Source of the DNA: Kangiella sp.
GTDB lineage: Bacteria > Pseudomonadota > Gammaproteobacteria > Enterobacterales > Kangiellaceae
Direction of reading: 5' to 3'
Assembly: GCA_026195755.1 (NCBI GenBank)
Contig: JAPHRL010000100.1
Span: 1 to 9,767 of the forward strand
Length of the DNA: 9,767 nt
Translations under genes and position numbers: made by a program
The notes under the pieces: generated by a model
What the model saw: the letters and a program-made list of their open reading frames with translations, nothing else
What the model was told of the DNA's origin: nothing
Database searches by the model: none
Shown: piece by piece, positions 1-6,478 of the stretch
How positions within the stretch are numbered: position 1 is the first letter of the stretch
Layout: each line of letters starts with the position of its first letter

Positions 1-21
1 TTATGAATGAGTTTCGATTAA

Positions 22-1017
22 TTATTGGCAGTTTACGATAAGTCGACCATGATGTTTTTTATCGATCAGCTCATCAAAATATGGAGAGACATCTTCCAGC
101 GCGATTTCTTTGCTGACAATTTTTTCAAAATCCGGCAATGGCAACTCTCTACCAAACTGATGCCAGATTTTAGTGCGCAACGGCATCGGACAATTGGTCG
201 AACTGATGCCGAGCAAGCTCACCCCGCGCAAAATAAAGGGGAACACTTTTGCTTCCAAATCAGGACTTTGTGCCAAACCGATTGACGCCACATTACCCCA
301 TAACTGAGTGTGGGCGATGATTTTGCTTAAGGTTTTACCACCAATGTTGTCTATTGCGCCACCGAACAAGGCTTTGCCCAATGGTTTATCGCTCATGCCA
401 AGCTCATCTTCACTGACTACTTTCTGTGCGCCCAACTCATATAGATAGTCATGCATGCTTTTTCGGCTGGTCAGCGCAATCACTTCATAGCCTAATTTGC
501 TCAGCAAGTTAACCGCGATACTGCCGACACCACCACTGGCACCCGTCACTACGATAGGCCCCATATCAGGCTTCTGATCATTGACCTGCATCCGATAAGT
601 GGCCAATGCTGCGGTAAATCCGGCTGTACCAATGATCATCGCCTGGCGTGCATCATACCTTTCGGGGATTTTAATAACCCACTCAGATTTCACACGTGCA
701 TATTGCGCCAGACCGCCATCAAACTGCTCGCCAATACCGCAGCCATTGACCAGCACTTTATCCCCCGCCTGATAGGCTTCATTATCCGACTCGACAATCA
801 CACCGGCCAAATCAATACCGGCATTAAGCGGAAACTGCTTCATAATTTTGCCGCGGCCTGATGCCGCCAAGGCATCTTTGTAATTGATACTGGAATAGTC
901 GACCCGGATCAGCACATCGCCAGCTGTCAGTTCATCGGTTTCCATCTGTACCAGTTGATGATTAACCTTGGACTCTTTTCCTTCATTCTCAAAGACGCGA
1001 CAGGCAAGAAATGACAC
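22..1017 (-). CDS. acuI: Acrylyl-CoA reductase (AcuI/YhdH family MDR oxidoreductase)
   Basis: Zinc-independent medium-chain dehydrogenase/reductase of the YhdH/AcuI type. Characterised family members use NADPH to reduce acryloyl-CoA to propionyl-CoA, which removes a toxic electrophile in the cytoplasm. The 331-aa product matches E. coli YhdH along its whole length as I recall that sequence. Visible landmarks are an N-terminal GroES-like domain with SSINYKDALA (about 42-51), the GID-AG stretch (67-72), AMIIGTAGFTA (126-136), the Rossmann glycine motif VVTGASGGVGS (156-166), and the family-specific NCPMPLR..IW region (275-285). The start is GTG, chosen because AAGGAG sits 5 nt upstream and the N-terminus aligns with the family. 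It is the second gene of a pair: its Shine-Dalgarno overlaps the stop codon of the upstream alkB-like gene, which implies co-transcription and probably translational coupling. Family assignment is confident; the exact physiological substrate is inferred. No terminator is visible in the 21 bases downstream before the window edge. Confidence 0.92.
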   Translation of the reverse strand: MSFLACRVFENEGKESKVNHQLVQMETDELTAGDVLIRVDYSSINYKDALAASGRGKIMKQFPLNAGIDLAGVIVESDNEAYQAGDKVLVNGCGIGEQFDGGLAQYARVKSEWVIKIPERYDARQAMIIGTAGFTAALATYRMQVNDQKPDMGPIVVTGASGGVGSIAVNLLSKLGYEVIALTSRKSMHDYLYELGAQKVVSEDELGMSDKPLGKALFGGAIDNIGGKTLSKIIAHTQLWGNVASIGLAQSPDLEAKVFPFILRGVSLLGISSTNCPMPLRTKIWHQFGRELPLPDFEKIVSKEIALEDVSPYFDELIDKKHHGRLIVNCQ

Positions 1018-1022
1018 AGTGA

Positions 1023-1028
1023 CTCCTT
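1023..1028 (-). promoter_or_regulatory. Shine-Dalgarno of acuI overlapping the alkB stop codon
   Basis: On the minus strand the motif AAGGAG lies 5 nt before the GTG start at 1017. It shares bases with the TAA stop (1029-1027) of the upstream alkB-like gene. It is the evidence for the GTG start, and its position suggests that ribosomes finishing alkB help initiate acuI. Confidence 0.75.
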
Positions 1029-1653
1029 ATTGATTATGATTGGTAATAATGTTCCGAAAAGTGATATTAATTCGTGGTTCAGTAATGGCAGGCTCTTTCG
1101 GCACCTGATGCAGCCAACACTGCTGAGTATCTCCACGCATGACCAATAGACTACCAGAACTTAACGTCAGTTTGTGACGTAAATGTTTGTGTTTTTTATG
1201 CTTGAGCTGAAAGCTCCTGGGCGCCCCTAAACTCAGCGACGCAATAATTGGGCGTGCTCCCAGCTCCGGCTCGTCATCACTGTGCCAGGCGACACTGTCT
1301 TTTCCATCGCGATAGAGGTTAAATAAGGCGCTGTTAAATTGAGTATGACAGGCAACTTCTATTTGTTTTTTTAATGCCAGTAGTCTCTCACTCCATGCCA
1401 CAGGATGATGCACCACCCCAGAATAGCTATAGTTGGCCCCTTTATCGCCGTACCAGGCGGTCAATCTTGGCACTAACCGCTCAACGCCCGCAATTCGAAT
1501 GGTTTCCGTGTGCCAGGCAACGGTTTTGTGTAATTGCTGCAACAGGTCATGCGCCTGCTCTGAGGTCAGGAGCTGGGGAAAAAGTTCCAACTCCGCATCT
1601 TCAAGCTGGATATTTTCCAAAGACTGACCAAAGCACAAACTGGATTGTTGCAT
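1027..1653 (-). CDS. AlkB-like Fe(II)/2-oxoglutarate-dependent dioxygenase (ALKBH2/3 type)
   Basis: Predicted oxidative demethylase that repairs alkylated bases (1-methyladenine and 3-methylcytosine in characterised relatives) using Fe(II), oxygen and 2-oxoglutarate. The 208-aa product carries the full catalytic set: NLY (112-114), the HxD iron motif H124-S-D126, the distal iron ligand H182 in WLHQVPK, and the 2-oxoglutarate-binding pair R194 and R200 in RINITFR. The PRLTAWYGD (62-70) and YSYSG (75-79) segments and the HSDDEPELG..PIIASLSLGA stretch resemble human ALKBH2/ALKBH3 more than E. coli AlkB. A basic, histidine-rich loop (KHKKHKHLRH, 151-160) precedes the second core strand set. The ATG start has only a weak GGTG-type ribosome site upstream. 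It is the first gene of a two-gene unit with acuI, 9 bp apart, and is transcribed away from the divergent peptide transporter. Family is certain; whether DNA, RNA or both are substrates cannot be read from the sequence. No ada or other adaptive-response gene is nearby. Confidence 0.93.
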   Translation of the reverse strand: MQQSSLCFGQSLENIQLEDAELELFPQLLTSEQAHDLLQQLHKTVAWHTETIRIAGVERLVPRLTAWYGDKGANYSYSGVVHHPVAWSERLLALKKQIEVACHTQFNSALFNLYRDGKDSVAWHSDDEPELGARPIIASLSLGAPRSFQLKHKKHKHLRHKLTLSSGSLLVMRGDTQQCWLHQVPKEPAITEPRINITFRNIITNHNQ

Positions 1654-1842
1654 CTATATCACCCACCAACTGTATAATTTTTAATCAAATTTAAGCTAAA
1701 AAGGCCATTTCCCCTTGCTTTCAGGTGACTCCTAGCTAAACTAACGTGATCGTTTTATCGCTGATACCAGCGAAGAACATATAAAACTATAAATTTCGAC
1801 AACATTAAGTTCAAATCCATTTTTTATAGGAGTCCGCCGACA
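1654..1842. promoter_or_regulatory. Divergent intergenic region between alkB-acuI and the peptide transporter
   Basis: This 189-bp gap must hold the promoters for both directions. On the plus strand there are two TATAAA hexamers (1780-1785 and 1788-1793), but no convincing -35 box at the right distance. On the minus strand a TATACA lies about 20 nt before the alkB start, again without a good -35. The 7-mer AGCTAAA occurs twice (1694-1700 and 1734-1740), 40 bp apart. These could be activator-dependent promoters. The element positions are seen; the promoter role is inferred. Confidence 0.35.
1758..1773. promoter_or_regulatory. Perfect 6-bp palindrome upstream of the peptide transporter (possible operator)
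   Basis: TCGCTG and CAGCGA flank the four bases ATAC. It lies about 70 bp before the transporter start and just upstream of two TATAAA hexamers, where an activator or operator site could sit. It could also form a short RNA hairpin if transcription begins further upstream. No known regulator's consensus is recognised. Confidence 0.3.
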
Positions 1843-4050
1843 ATGACGGCCGAAACAAACCCAACACCTAAAGATCAGGGCACCTTTCTGGGACATCCCA
1901 AGGGCTTGGTTATTCTATTCTTCACAGAAATGTGGGAACGCTTCTCTTACTACGGGATGCGTGGTCTATTAATTATCTACCTAACCCAGCACTTCTTATT
2001 CTCTGATGAGAAGTCTACTATTCTGTATGGTGCTTACACTGCACTAGTATATGTCATGACCATTATTGGTGGCTCATTAGCAGACAAATATCTCGGAACC
2101 AGAAAAGCGGTTACTTTTGGGGCTATATTACTCGTTATCGGTCACATAGGTATGGCCTTTGAAGGCAGTGGCTCCAAACAGTTGATGAGTCACTCTGGTA
2201 ACGAGTACCAAATTACGCTTGACGGGCGTGGTGGTGATGCTCGCCAGATTCTAAAAACAGATGGCGGTCAGACATACATCAACTTCGGTAATCAAACGTT
2301 AGAAGTAAAAAATGCAGCTGCATTGGGCTTACCATCTGAGATCAGTGGCTTTGATTACGAGATTGAAGGTGGGCCGGAAGAGTTACAAGAAGAAAATAAA
2401 AGCGTTCAAATTCTTACTTATAACGGTCAGGAGTACCACTGGGTTGAGCAAGGTACAGGCGAAGATAAAGTCACTACATTGGAGAAAGACGGTATAAAAG
2501 GCAATGTGACCGTCAGTCAAAACAGAGCAATGACCTTCGGTGTTAATCCTACGCTTTACTTAACAACCTCATTTAAATTGGGACCCAGCTTCCCAAGTAA
2601 AATTGACGGATTTGATTATGAAGTAATCTCAAGTAACGTTAATGGTCAAACAGAAACAAAACAAATTAAGTACCAAGGAAAAGAATATACCTTAGTTAAA
2701 ACGGGTAATGGCGAAGAAGCTGACTATATCCTCCGTGGTGCTGAAGGTGAGTCTGGAATTGAAATAAAAGCACCGTTGGATATCCAAATTTCTTCTGCCC
2801 AGAATTTAGGGCTGTCAAAAGTTATTGAAGGCGATGAGTATCAAACCCGTATTGTTAAACAGGAACTATTCGTCAATATTCTTTATCTTTCTTTAGCACT
2901 GATTATTGCTGGCGTGGGTTTCCTGAAAGCCAACATTTCAACTATCGTAGGTTCACTATACGGTTTTGGCGATACACGACGCGATTCAGGCTTCACACTG
3001 TTCTATATGGGCATCAACCTCGGTTCACTACTATCCTCATTAACGTGCGGTATTATTGGTATTGTATGGGGCTGGGCTTATGGTTTCGGTCTTGCAGGTA
3101 TCGGTATGACACTCGGCCTGATAACTTTCATTTGGAAAAGTGATTGGCTGGAAGGTAAAGCCGAACCGCCAAGTCCTGCCAAGTTAAAAGAAAAGGCTTT
3201 TGCATTTATCAATTATGAGTGGATGTGTTATTTGATTGGTGTCGGGATTGTCGCTATCTCCATGTTCTTTGTCATGAACGCAGAAATCATGGGTGATGTC
3301 TTCGGTGTTATCGGAGTGGTGATGCTAACCATACTGATAGGCTATGCCATCATTAAGCTAAAAGGTGCTGAGCGTCACCGGATGTTTGCGGCGATCTATT
3401 TTATCCTTGCTCAGATCCCTTTCTGGGCTTTATTCGAACAAGCAGGCTCCTCGTTAAACTTATTCACTGATCGCTTAGTGGATAGAAGCATGGCGGGTTG
3501 GGTTGTTCCAGCACCAGTATTCCAGTCTCTAAATGCTGCCTACATTATCATTTTCGCTCCAATCCTTGCTTGGCTATGGAGCTACCTGGCTAAGAAAAAA
3601 CTCAATCCACCTACACCGGTTAAATTCGCATTAGGCGTCTTCCTGTGTGGCTTTGGTTTCTTAGCACTTGTTGGTGGTGTAGAAGCATCAGGTGAAGTAG
3701 GACTAACTGCGGTTTACTTCATATTCCTGATTTACTTATTACATACGTTGGGTGAACTGATGGTTTCTCCGGTTGGCTTATCTGCTGTTACTAAACTTGC
3801 ACCAGTGCAAGCTGTAGGTATGACCATGGGTGCCTGGTTCCTGTATAGCGGCCTTTCAAACTTCCTGGCTGGCGTTATCGCTAAGACGACAGGTGCAGAA
3901 ACCATTGGTGGTCAATTAACCGATGTTGCTGCAGCAAAGGCAACTTATGTTGATGTATATACCAATGTCAGTTACTGGGCAATGGGGATAGCAGTGTTCA
4001 TGCTTCTCATTTCACCTATTATCAAGAAACTGATGGAAGGTGCAGATTAA
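1843..4050 (+). CDS. POT/PTR2-family proton-coupled di/tripeptide transporter with a large periplasmic insertion
   Basis: Inner-membrane major facilitator protein that imports di- and tripeptides with protons. Family hallmarks are present: the ExxERF motif in TM1 (E29, E32, R33, F34, followed by SYYG), the cytoplasmic loop DKYLGTRK (81-88), the TM4 lysine in FLKANIS (K362), the PTR2 signature FYMGINLGSL (387-396), and the TM10-type GELMVSPVGLS with its conserved glutamate (E638). At 735 aa it is much longer than the usual 450-520. The extra length is a hydrophilic, acidic stretch at about 108-340 between TM3 (89-106) and TM4 (341-362). Counting helices from a cytoplasmic N-terminus places that stretch in the periplasm. 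The reading frame is unbroken through it. The ATG start is supported by AGGAG 10 nt upstream (1828-1832) and by the short conserved N-terminus before TM1. The gene appears monocistronic, with its own promoter region and a terminator 14 bp downstream. Transport of peptides is inferred from the family; the insertion's function is unknown. Confidence 0.93.
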   Translation: MTAETNPTPKDQGTFLGHPKGLVILFFTEMWERFSYYGMRGLLIIYLTQHFLFSDEKSTILYGAYTALVYVMTIIGGSLADKYLGTRKAVTFGAILLVIGHIGMAFEGSGSKQLMSHSGNEYQITLDGRGGDARQILKTDGGQTYINFGNQTLEVKNAAALGLPSEISGFDYEIEGGPEELQEENKSVQILTYNGQEYHWVEQGTGEDKVTTLEKDGIKGNVTVSQNRAMTFGVNPTLYLTTSFKLGPSFPSKIDGFDYEVISSNVNGQTETKQIKYQGKEYTLVKTGNGEEADYILRGAEGESGIEIKAPLDIQISSAQNLGLSKVIEGDEYQTRIVKQELFVNILYLSLALIIAGVGFLKANISTIVGSLYGFGDTRRDSGFTLFYMGINLGSLLSSLTCGIIGIVWGWAYGFGLAGIGMTLGLITFIWKSDWLEGKAEPPSPAKLKEKAFAFINYEWMCYLIGVGIVAISMFFVMNAEIMGDVFGVIGVVMLTILIGYAIIKLKGAERHRMFAAIYFILAQIPFWALFEQAGSSLNLFTDRLVDRSMAGWVVPAPVFQSLNAAYIIIFAPILAWLWSYLAKKKLNPPTPVKFALGVFLCGFGFLALVGGVEASGEVGLTAVYFIFLIYLLHTLGELMVSPVGLSAVTKLAPVQAVGMTMGAWFLYSGLSNFLAGVIAKTTGAETIGGQLTDVAAAKATYVDVYTNVSYWAMGIAVFMLLISPIIKKLMEGAD
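2176..2853 (+). repeat. Degenerate tandem protein repeats encoded inside the transporter insertion
   Basis: The insertion in the peptide transporter seems to be built of about two and a half to three related units of roughly 75-87 residues. Each begins with a K/V-Q-I/L stretch and G-x-E-Y (GNEY 119-122, GQEY 195-198, GKEY 279-282). A G-x-G turn followed by a leucine comes next (127-137, 202-213, 286-297). Then follows a variable stretch ending in GFDYE (169-173 and 256-260), with a possible degenerate copy at GDEY (330-333). Similarity is at protein level; at DNA level only short stretches such as the GFDYE codons remain alike, so the duplication is old. Confidence 0.6.
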
Positions 4051-4064
4051 TCAATCTCACCAAC

Positions 4065-4102
4065 CATAAAAAAACCCGACTCAAGCGTCGGGTTTTTTTA
4101 TG
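4065..4102. terminator. Bidirectional Rho-independent terminator
   Basis: A 16-bp perfect stem (4065-4080 with 4087-4102) with a 6-base loop. It has a GC core, CCCGAC paired with GTCGGG, flanked by seven A on one side and seven T on the other. The symmetrical A and T tracts give a terminator in either direction. It can end both the peptide transporter transcript (stop at 4050) and the convergent cys operon transcript (cysG stop at 4118). Confidence 0.92.
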
Positions 4103-4117
4103 TCTGTAGATTTCGTT

Positions 4118-5572
4118 TCAACTTACTTTTCGTAACACTAAGTCTTCATCATTCTCGCTAAGTTTAACCTGGGCACCAAGCAGAGTACTATGTTGATACC
4201 AACCTAACCTGTCCGCTAATACAGTGACTTCTCCGAACACAATAAGTGCTGGCGAAACGATCTGATATTGTTTAACAAGACCCGACAGTTGTTGCAAGGT
4301 ACCTCGCACCACTCTTTGCTCAGGTAAAGTACCGTTCTCAATAATAGCGATTGGGGTTGCCCCATCTCGGCCATGCTCCATTAAATTGCTGACCAGAGTT
4401 TCATTGCGCAGTAAGCCCATATAAATAGCAACAGTCTGTTTTTCTCTGGCCAGGCTCTGCCAGTTGAGTTTATCAATGGAGTTGGCGCAATGAGCAGTGA
4501 TAAACATGACGGTTTGCGCATAATCCCGATGGGTCAGCGGAATACCGGCATAGCTGGCACAGCCAGAAGCAGCCGTTATCCCTGGCACCACTTCGTAATC
4601 AATACCAGCCGCCACCAATACTTCCAGCTCCTCGCCACCACGGCCAAAGATAAAAGGATCGCCGCCCTTAAGCCTGACAACCGAGAGCCCCTGCTTGGCA
4701 TATTGAACCAGCAGTCGATTGGTTTCATCCTGAGTTACGCTGTGATTGTGTGCTCTTTTACCCACATGGACCAAAGTAGCATCTCGTCGCACCTGCTCCA
4801 GAATCTGTTCCGAAACTAAGGCATCGTGCAGCACAACATCAGCTGTCTGTAACACCTTAAGAGCCTTGACCGTTAACAATTCAGCATCACCGGGACCGGC
4901 TCCAACCAGATACACTTTACCCTTTTGATTACCTGCATTTATTGCCTGATAGGTTTCGAGGTTTGCATCAAAGCCATTCTTGATGACAGTAGGATCCGTT
5001 ATAGCCTGTTCGATATACCATTCCGAAAAATCACGCTTACTTTTTAGATCCGGGAACTTTTTTTTTATCCGTGGCCGATAGGCTTTTAGTTTACTCAGCA
5101 GTTGACCTAAATTTGTCGGCAACAACCACTCTATCTTTTCACGGATTTTGCGCGCGAGCACCGGCGAGACGCCACCCGTCGATATGGCAACCAACAAGGG
5201 GGAACGGTCAATAATGGCGGGCATGATAAAAGTGCTCAAATCCAAATCATCCACCACATTAACCCAGACTCTGCGCCTGCGTGCTGCAACACTGACCTGC
5301 TGATTAAGCTCACGGTTGTCGGTTGCCGCAATCACTAAATAAGCCTCATCAAGCAATTTTCCACTGAGTTTTTCATTGAAATCTTGCTGATAAAGAGGCA
5401 ACTGATACTGTTCTGCCAAAGCCCGAACATCCAACGAAAAGTCCAAGGCAATTAAACTGACTTTGGCTTGTGCCTTGAGCAGACTTTTTAGCTTGCGATG
5501 AGCAATCTCCCCGCCACCAACAATGATGCATTGCTGATCCTGGAGACGCACTGTAATAGGAAAGTATTCCAT
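4118..5572 (-). CDS. cysG: Siroheme synthase (uroporphyrinogen-III methyltransferase / precorrin-2 dehydrogenase / sirohydrochlorin ferrochelatase)
   Basis: Trifunctional cytoplasmic enzyme that turns uroporphyrinogen III into siroheme, the cofactor of the CysI protein encoded upstream in the same operon. The N-terminal dehydrogenase/ferrochelatase half (1 to about 205) shows the NAD-binding IVGGGEIAHRK (17-27), NVVDD with the catalytic aspartate at 108, and the STGGVSPVLARKIREK stretch (131-146). The C-terminal SAM-dependent methyltransferase half (about 217-460) shows LVGAGPGDAELLT (222-234), VRLKGGDPFIFGRGGEE (299-315), VVPGITAASG (328-337), PLTHRDYAQ (345-353) and YMGL (384-387). Its 484 aa exceed the 457 of E. 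coli CysG because of a longer inter-domain linker region and a C-terminal tail of about 25 acidic/basic residues. An in-frame stop lies 10 codons upstream of the ATG, so this is the only start, yet no Shine-Dalgarno precedes it. It follows cysH after a 163-bp gap and is the last gene of the operon. Confidence 0.96.
   Translation of the reverse strand: MEYFPITVRLQDQQCIIVGGGEIAHRKLKSLLKAQAKVSLIALDFSLDVRALAEQYQLPLYQQDFNEKLSGKLLDEAYLVIAATDNRELNQQVSVAARRRRVWVNVVDDLDLSTFIMPAIIDRSPLLVAISTGGVSPVLARKIREKIEWLLPTNLGQLLSKLKAYRPRIKKKFPDLKSKRDFSEWYIEQAITDPTVIKNGFDANLETYQAINAGNQKGKVYLVGAGPGDAELLTVKALKVLQTADVVLHDALVSEQILEQVRRDATLVHVGKRAHNHSVTQDETNRLLVQYAKQGLSVVRLKGGDPFIFGRGGEELEVLVAAGIDYEVVPGITAASGCASYAGIPLTHRDYAQTVMFITAHCANSIDKLNWQSLAREKQTVAIYMGLLRNETLVSNLMEHGRDGATPIAIIENGTLPEQRVVRGTLQQLSGLVKQYQIVSPALIVFGEVTVLADRLGWYQHSTLLGAQVKLSENDEDLVLRKVS
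5058..5066 (-). other. A9 homopolymer at the inter-domain junction of cysG
   Basis: The coding strand has nine consecutive A, read as the end of ATA then AAA AAA AA(G), encoding I-K-K-K around residues 169-172. This is where the dehydrogenase/ferrochelatase half is ending. Slippage by one base in either direction meets a stop within about seven codons (TAA at 5039-5037 in one frame, 5046-5044 in the other). The tract and stops are seen directly; any slippage is inferred. Confidence 0.5.
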
Positions 5573-5619
5573 AAGATGACACTTGATTAACCGTTTAGAT
5601 GGCTATATCTAATCATCTT
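5573..5619 (-). promoter_or_regulatory. cysG: Foldable leader abutting the cysG start codon
   Basis: In the mRNA, AAGATGA (5619-5613) can pair over 7 bp with TCATCTT (5579-5573), whose last base touches the AUG. Directly stacked inside is a second perfect hairpin, TTAGAT / ATCTAA (5612-5607 with 5600-5595), with a 6-base loop. An alternative pairing, TGATTA with TAATCA, uses the same bases and is incompatible with the outer stem. There is no Shine-Dalgarno in this leader, so folding here could set cysG translation. The stems are AT-rich and modest; a regulatory role is inferred, and no known riboswitch class is recognised. Confidence 0.3.
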
Positions 5620-5735
5620 CATAAGCCAAGCAAAAATAATCTTTAGGCAGGCGTATATACCCAAATAGAATATCGCGACGAATCAAGTAGTTGAGATTTC
5701 TAAAGCGGTAAAACACTTTGCTTTACAAGCCAAAC

Positions 5736-6449
5736 TCATAAACCTGAAAGTGTATCAACGTGCAAACCACACTCCCGCACCACTCCACCAAAACGTGTTT
5801 CTTCTTCAGTCATATCACCACTGAGTGGGCGTGTGCTATGAGTATCTCCGATTGAGACGTAACCTTTATGCCATAATGGATGATAAGGCAGCTTGTGTTT
5901 TTTCAGATACACATGAATGGTTTTATTGCTCCAATCAATGATTGGATGAACTTTCAAGCGTCCTTTAAACCCTTGCACCACGGGAAGCTGCTCGCGACTT
6001 TTGGCCTGCTGACGGCGCAAACCGGAAAACCAGATGTCGGTTTTCAACTCATTCAAGGCTCTATCCATCGGCTCGACTTTGTTGCGAAGATTATAAGCCT
6101 CAATGCCGGATTTACCCTGTTGCCACTGCTGACCATAGCGCGCCTCCTGCCATGCTGGGCTGAGCTCACTGCGATACACCTTTAAATTGAGATTCAACTT
6201 CGACTGTAGCTCATCAATGAACTGATAGGTTTCCGGGAATAAATAACCGGTATCAATCAGGATTACCGGAATATCAGGTACAGCTTGCGTGATCATGTGC
6301 AGACTGACCGCAGACTGAGCACCAAAACTTGAAGCTAATGCGGCATTACCCGGCACCTGTTCCAGCATAAACTCAATCCGCTCAACGGCACTTGAGGTTT
6401 CTAATCGACGATTAACCTGCTCTAACCAGTCTGTACTTGCTAAGTCCAT
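5736..6449 (-). CDS. cysH: Phosphoadenosine phosphosulfate (PAPS) reductase
   Basis: Reduces PAPS to sulfite and adenosine 3',5'-bisphosphate with thioredoxin as electron donor, feeding sulfite to the CysJI enzyme. The 237-aa product is close in length to E. coli CysH (244). Motifs in order: the PP-loop-type SSFGAQS (40-46), LIDTGYLFPETY (64-75), GIEAYNLRNKVEPMDRAL (115-132), WFSGLRRQQAKSRE (140-153), HPIIDWSNKTI (168-178), YHPLWHKGY (189-197), GDTHSTR (201-207) and the catalytic ECGLH at the C-terminus (C227). C227 is the only cysteine in the protein. The paired cysteines that ligate the [4Fe-4S] cluster in APS-type reductases are absent, which marks a PAPS-specific enzyme. The ATG is preceded by AAAGG about 11 nt upstream. 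It lies 29 bp after cysI, and a 163-bp gap separates it from cysG. Confidence 0.96.
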   Translation of the reverse strand: MDLASTDWLEQVNRRLETSSAVERIEFMLEQVPGNAALASSFGAQSAVSLHMITQAVPDIPVILIDTGYLFPETYQFIDELQSKLNLNLKVYRSELSPAWQEARYGQQWQQGKSGIEAYNLRNKVEPMDRALNELKTDIWFSGLRRQQAKSREQLPVVQGFKGRLKVHPIIDWSNKTIHVYLKKHKLPYHPLWHKGYVSIGDTHSTRPLSGDMTEEETRFGGVVRECGLHVDTLSGL

Positions 6450-6478
6450 ATCAATGCCAACCTTTATCCGCTTTATGA

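Noticed and set aside
1374..1694. Opposite-strand open frames, such as the plus-strand frame across the alkB gene
   Set aside because: They lie antisense to well-supported genes, resemble no family, and lack plausible ribosome sites; they are reading-frame shadows.
2164..2862. The transporter insertion as a foreign gene, frameshift or assembly join
   Set aside because: The frame runs through without a stop, the flanking helices are intact, there are no insertion-sequence ends or target duplications, and codon use looks similar to the rest of the gene.
5606..5633. TTGCTT and TAGATA with 16-bp spacing as a cysG promoter on the minus strand
   Set aside because: Each hexamer matches its consensus at only about three positions, so it is not better than chance in this AT-rich gap.
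5701..5725. Stem TAAAGC / GCTTTA after cysH as a terminator
   Set aside because: Only 6 AT-rich base pairs with a 13-base loop and no following T run on the transcribed strand. It is not a convincing Rho-independent terminator.
5736..6449. CysH as an iron-sulfur APS reductase
   Set aside because: The protein has a single cysteine, in the C-terminal ECGLH, and lacks the cysteine pairs that ligate the cluster; the PAPS-type reading is better.
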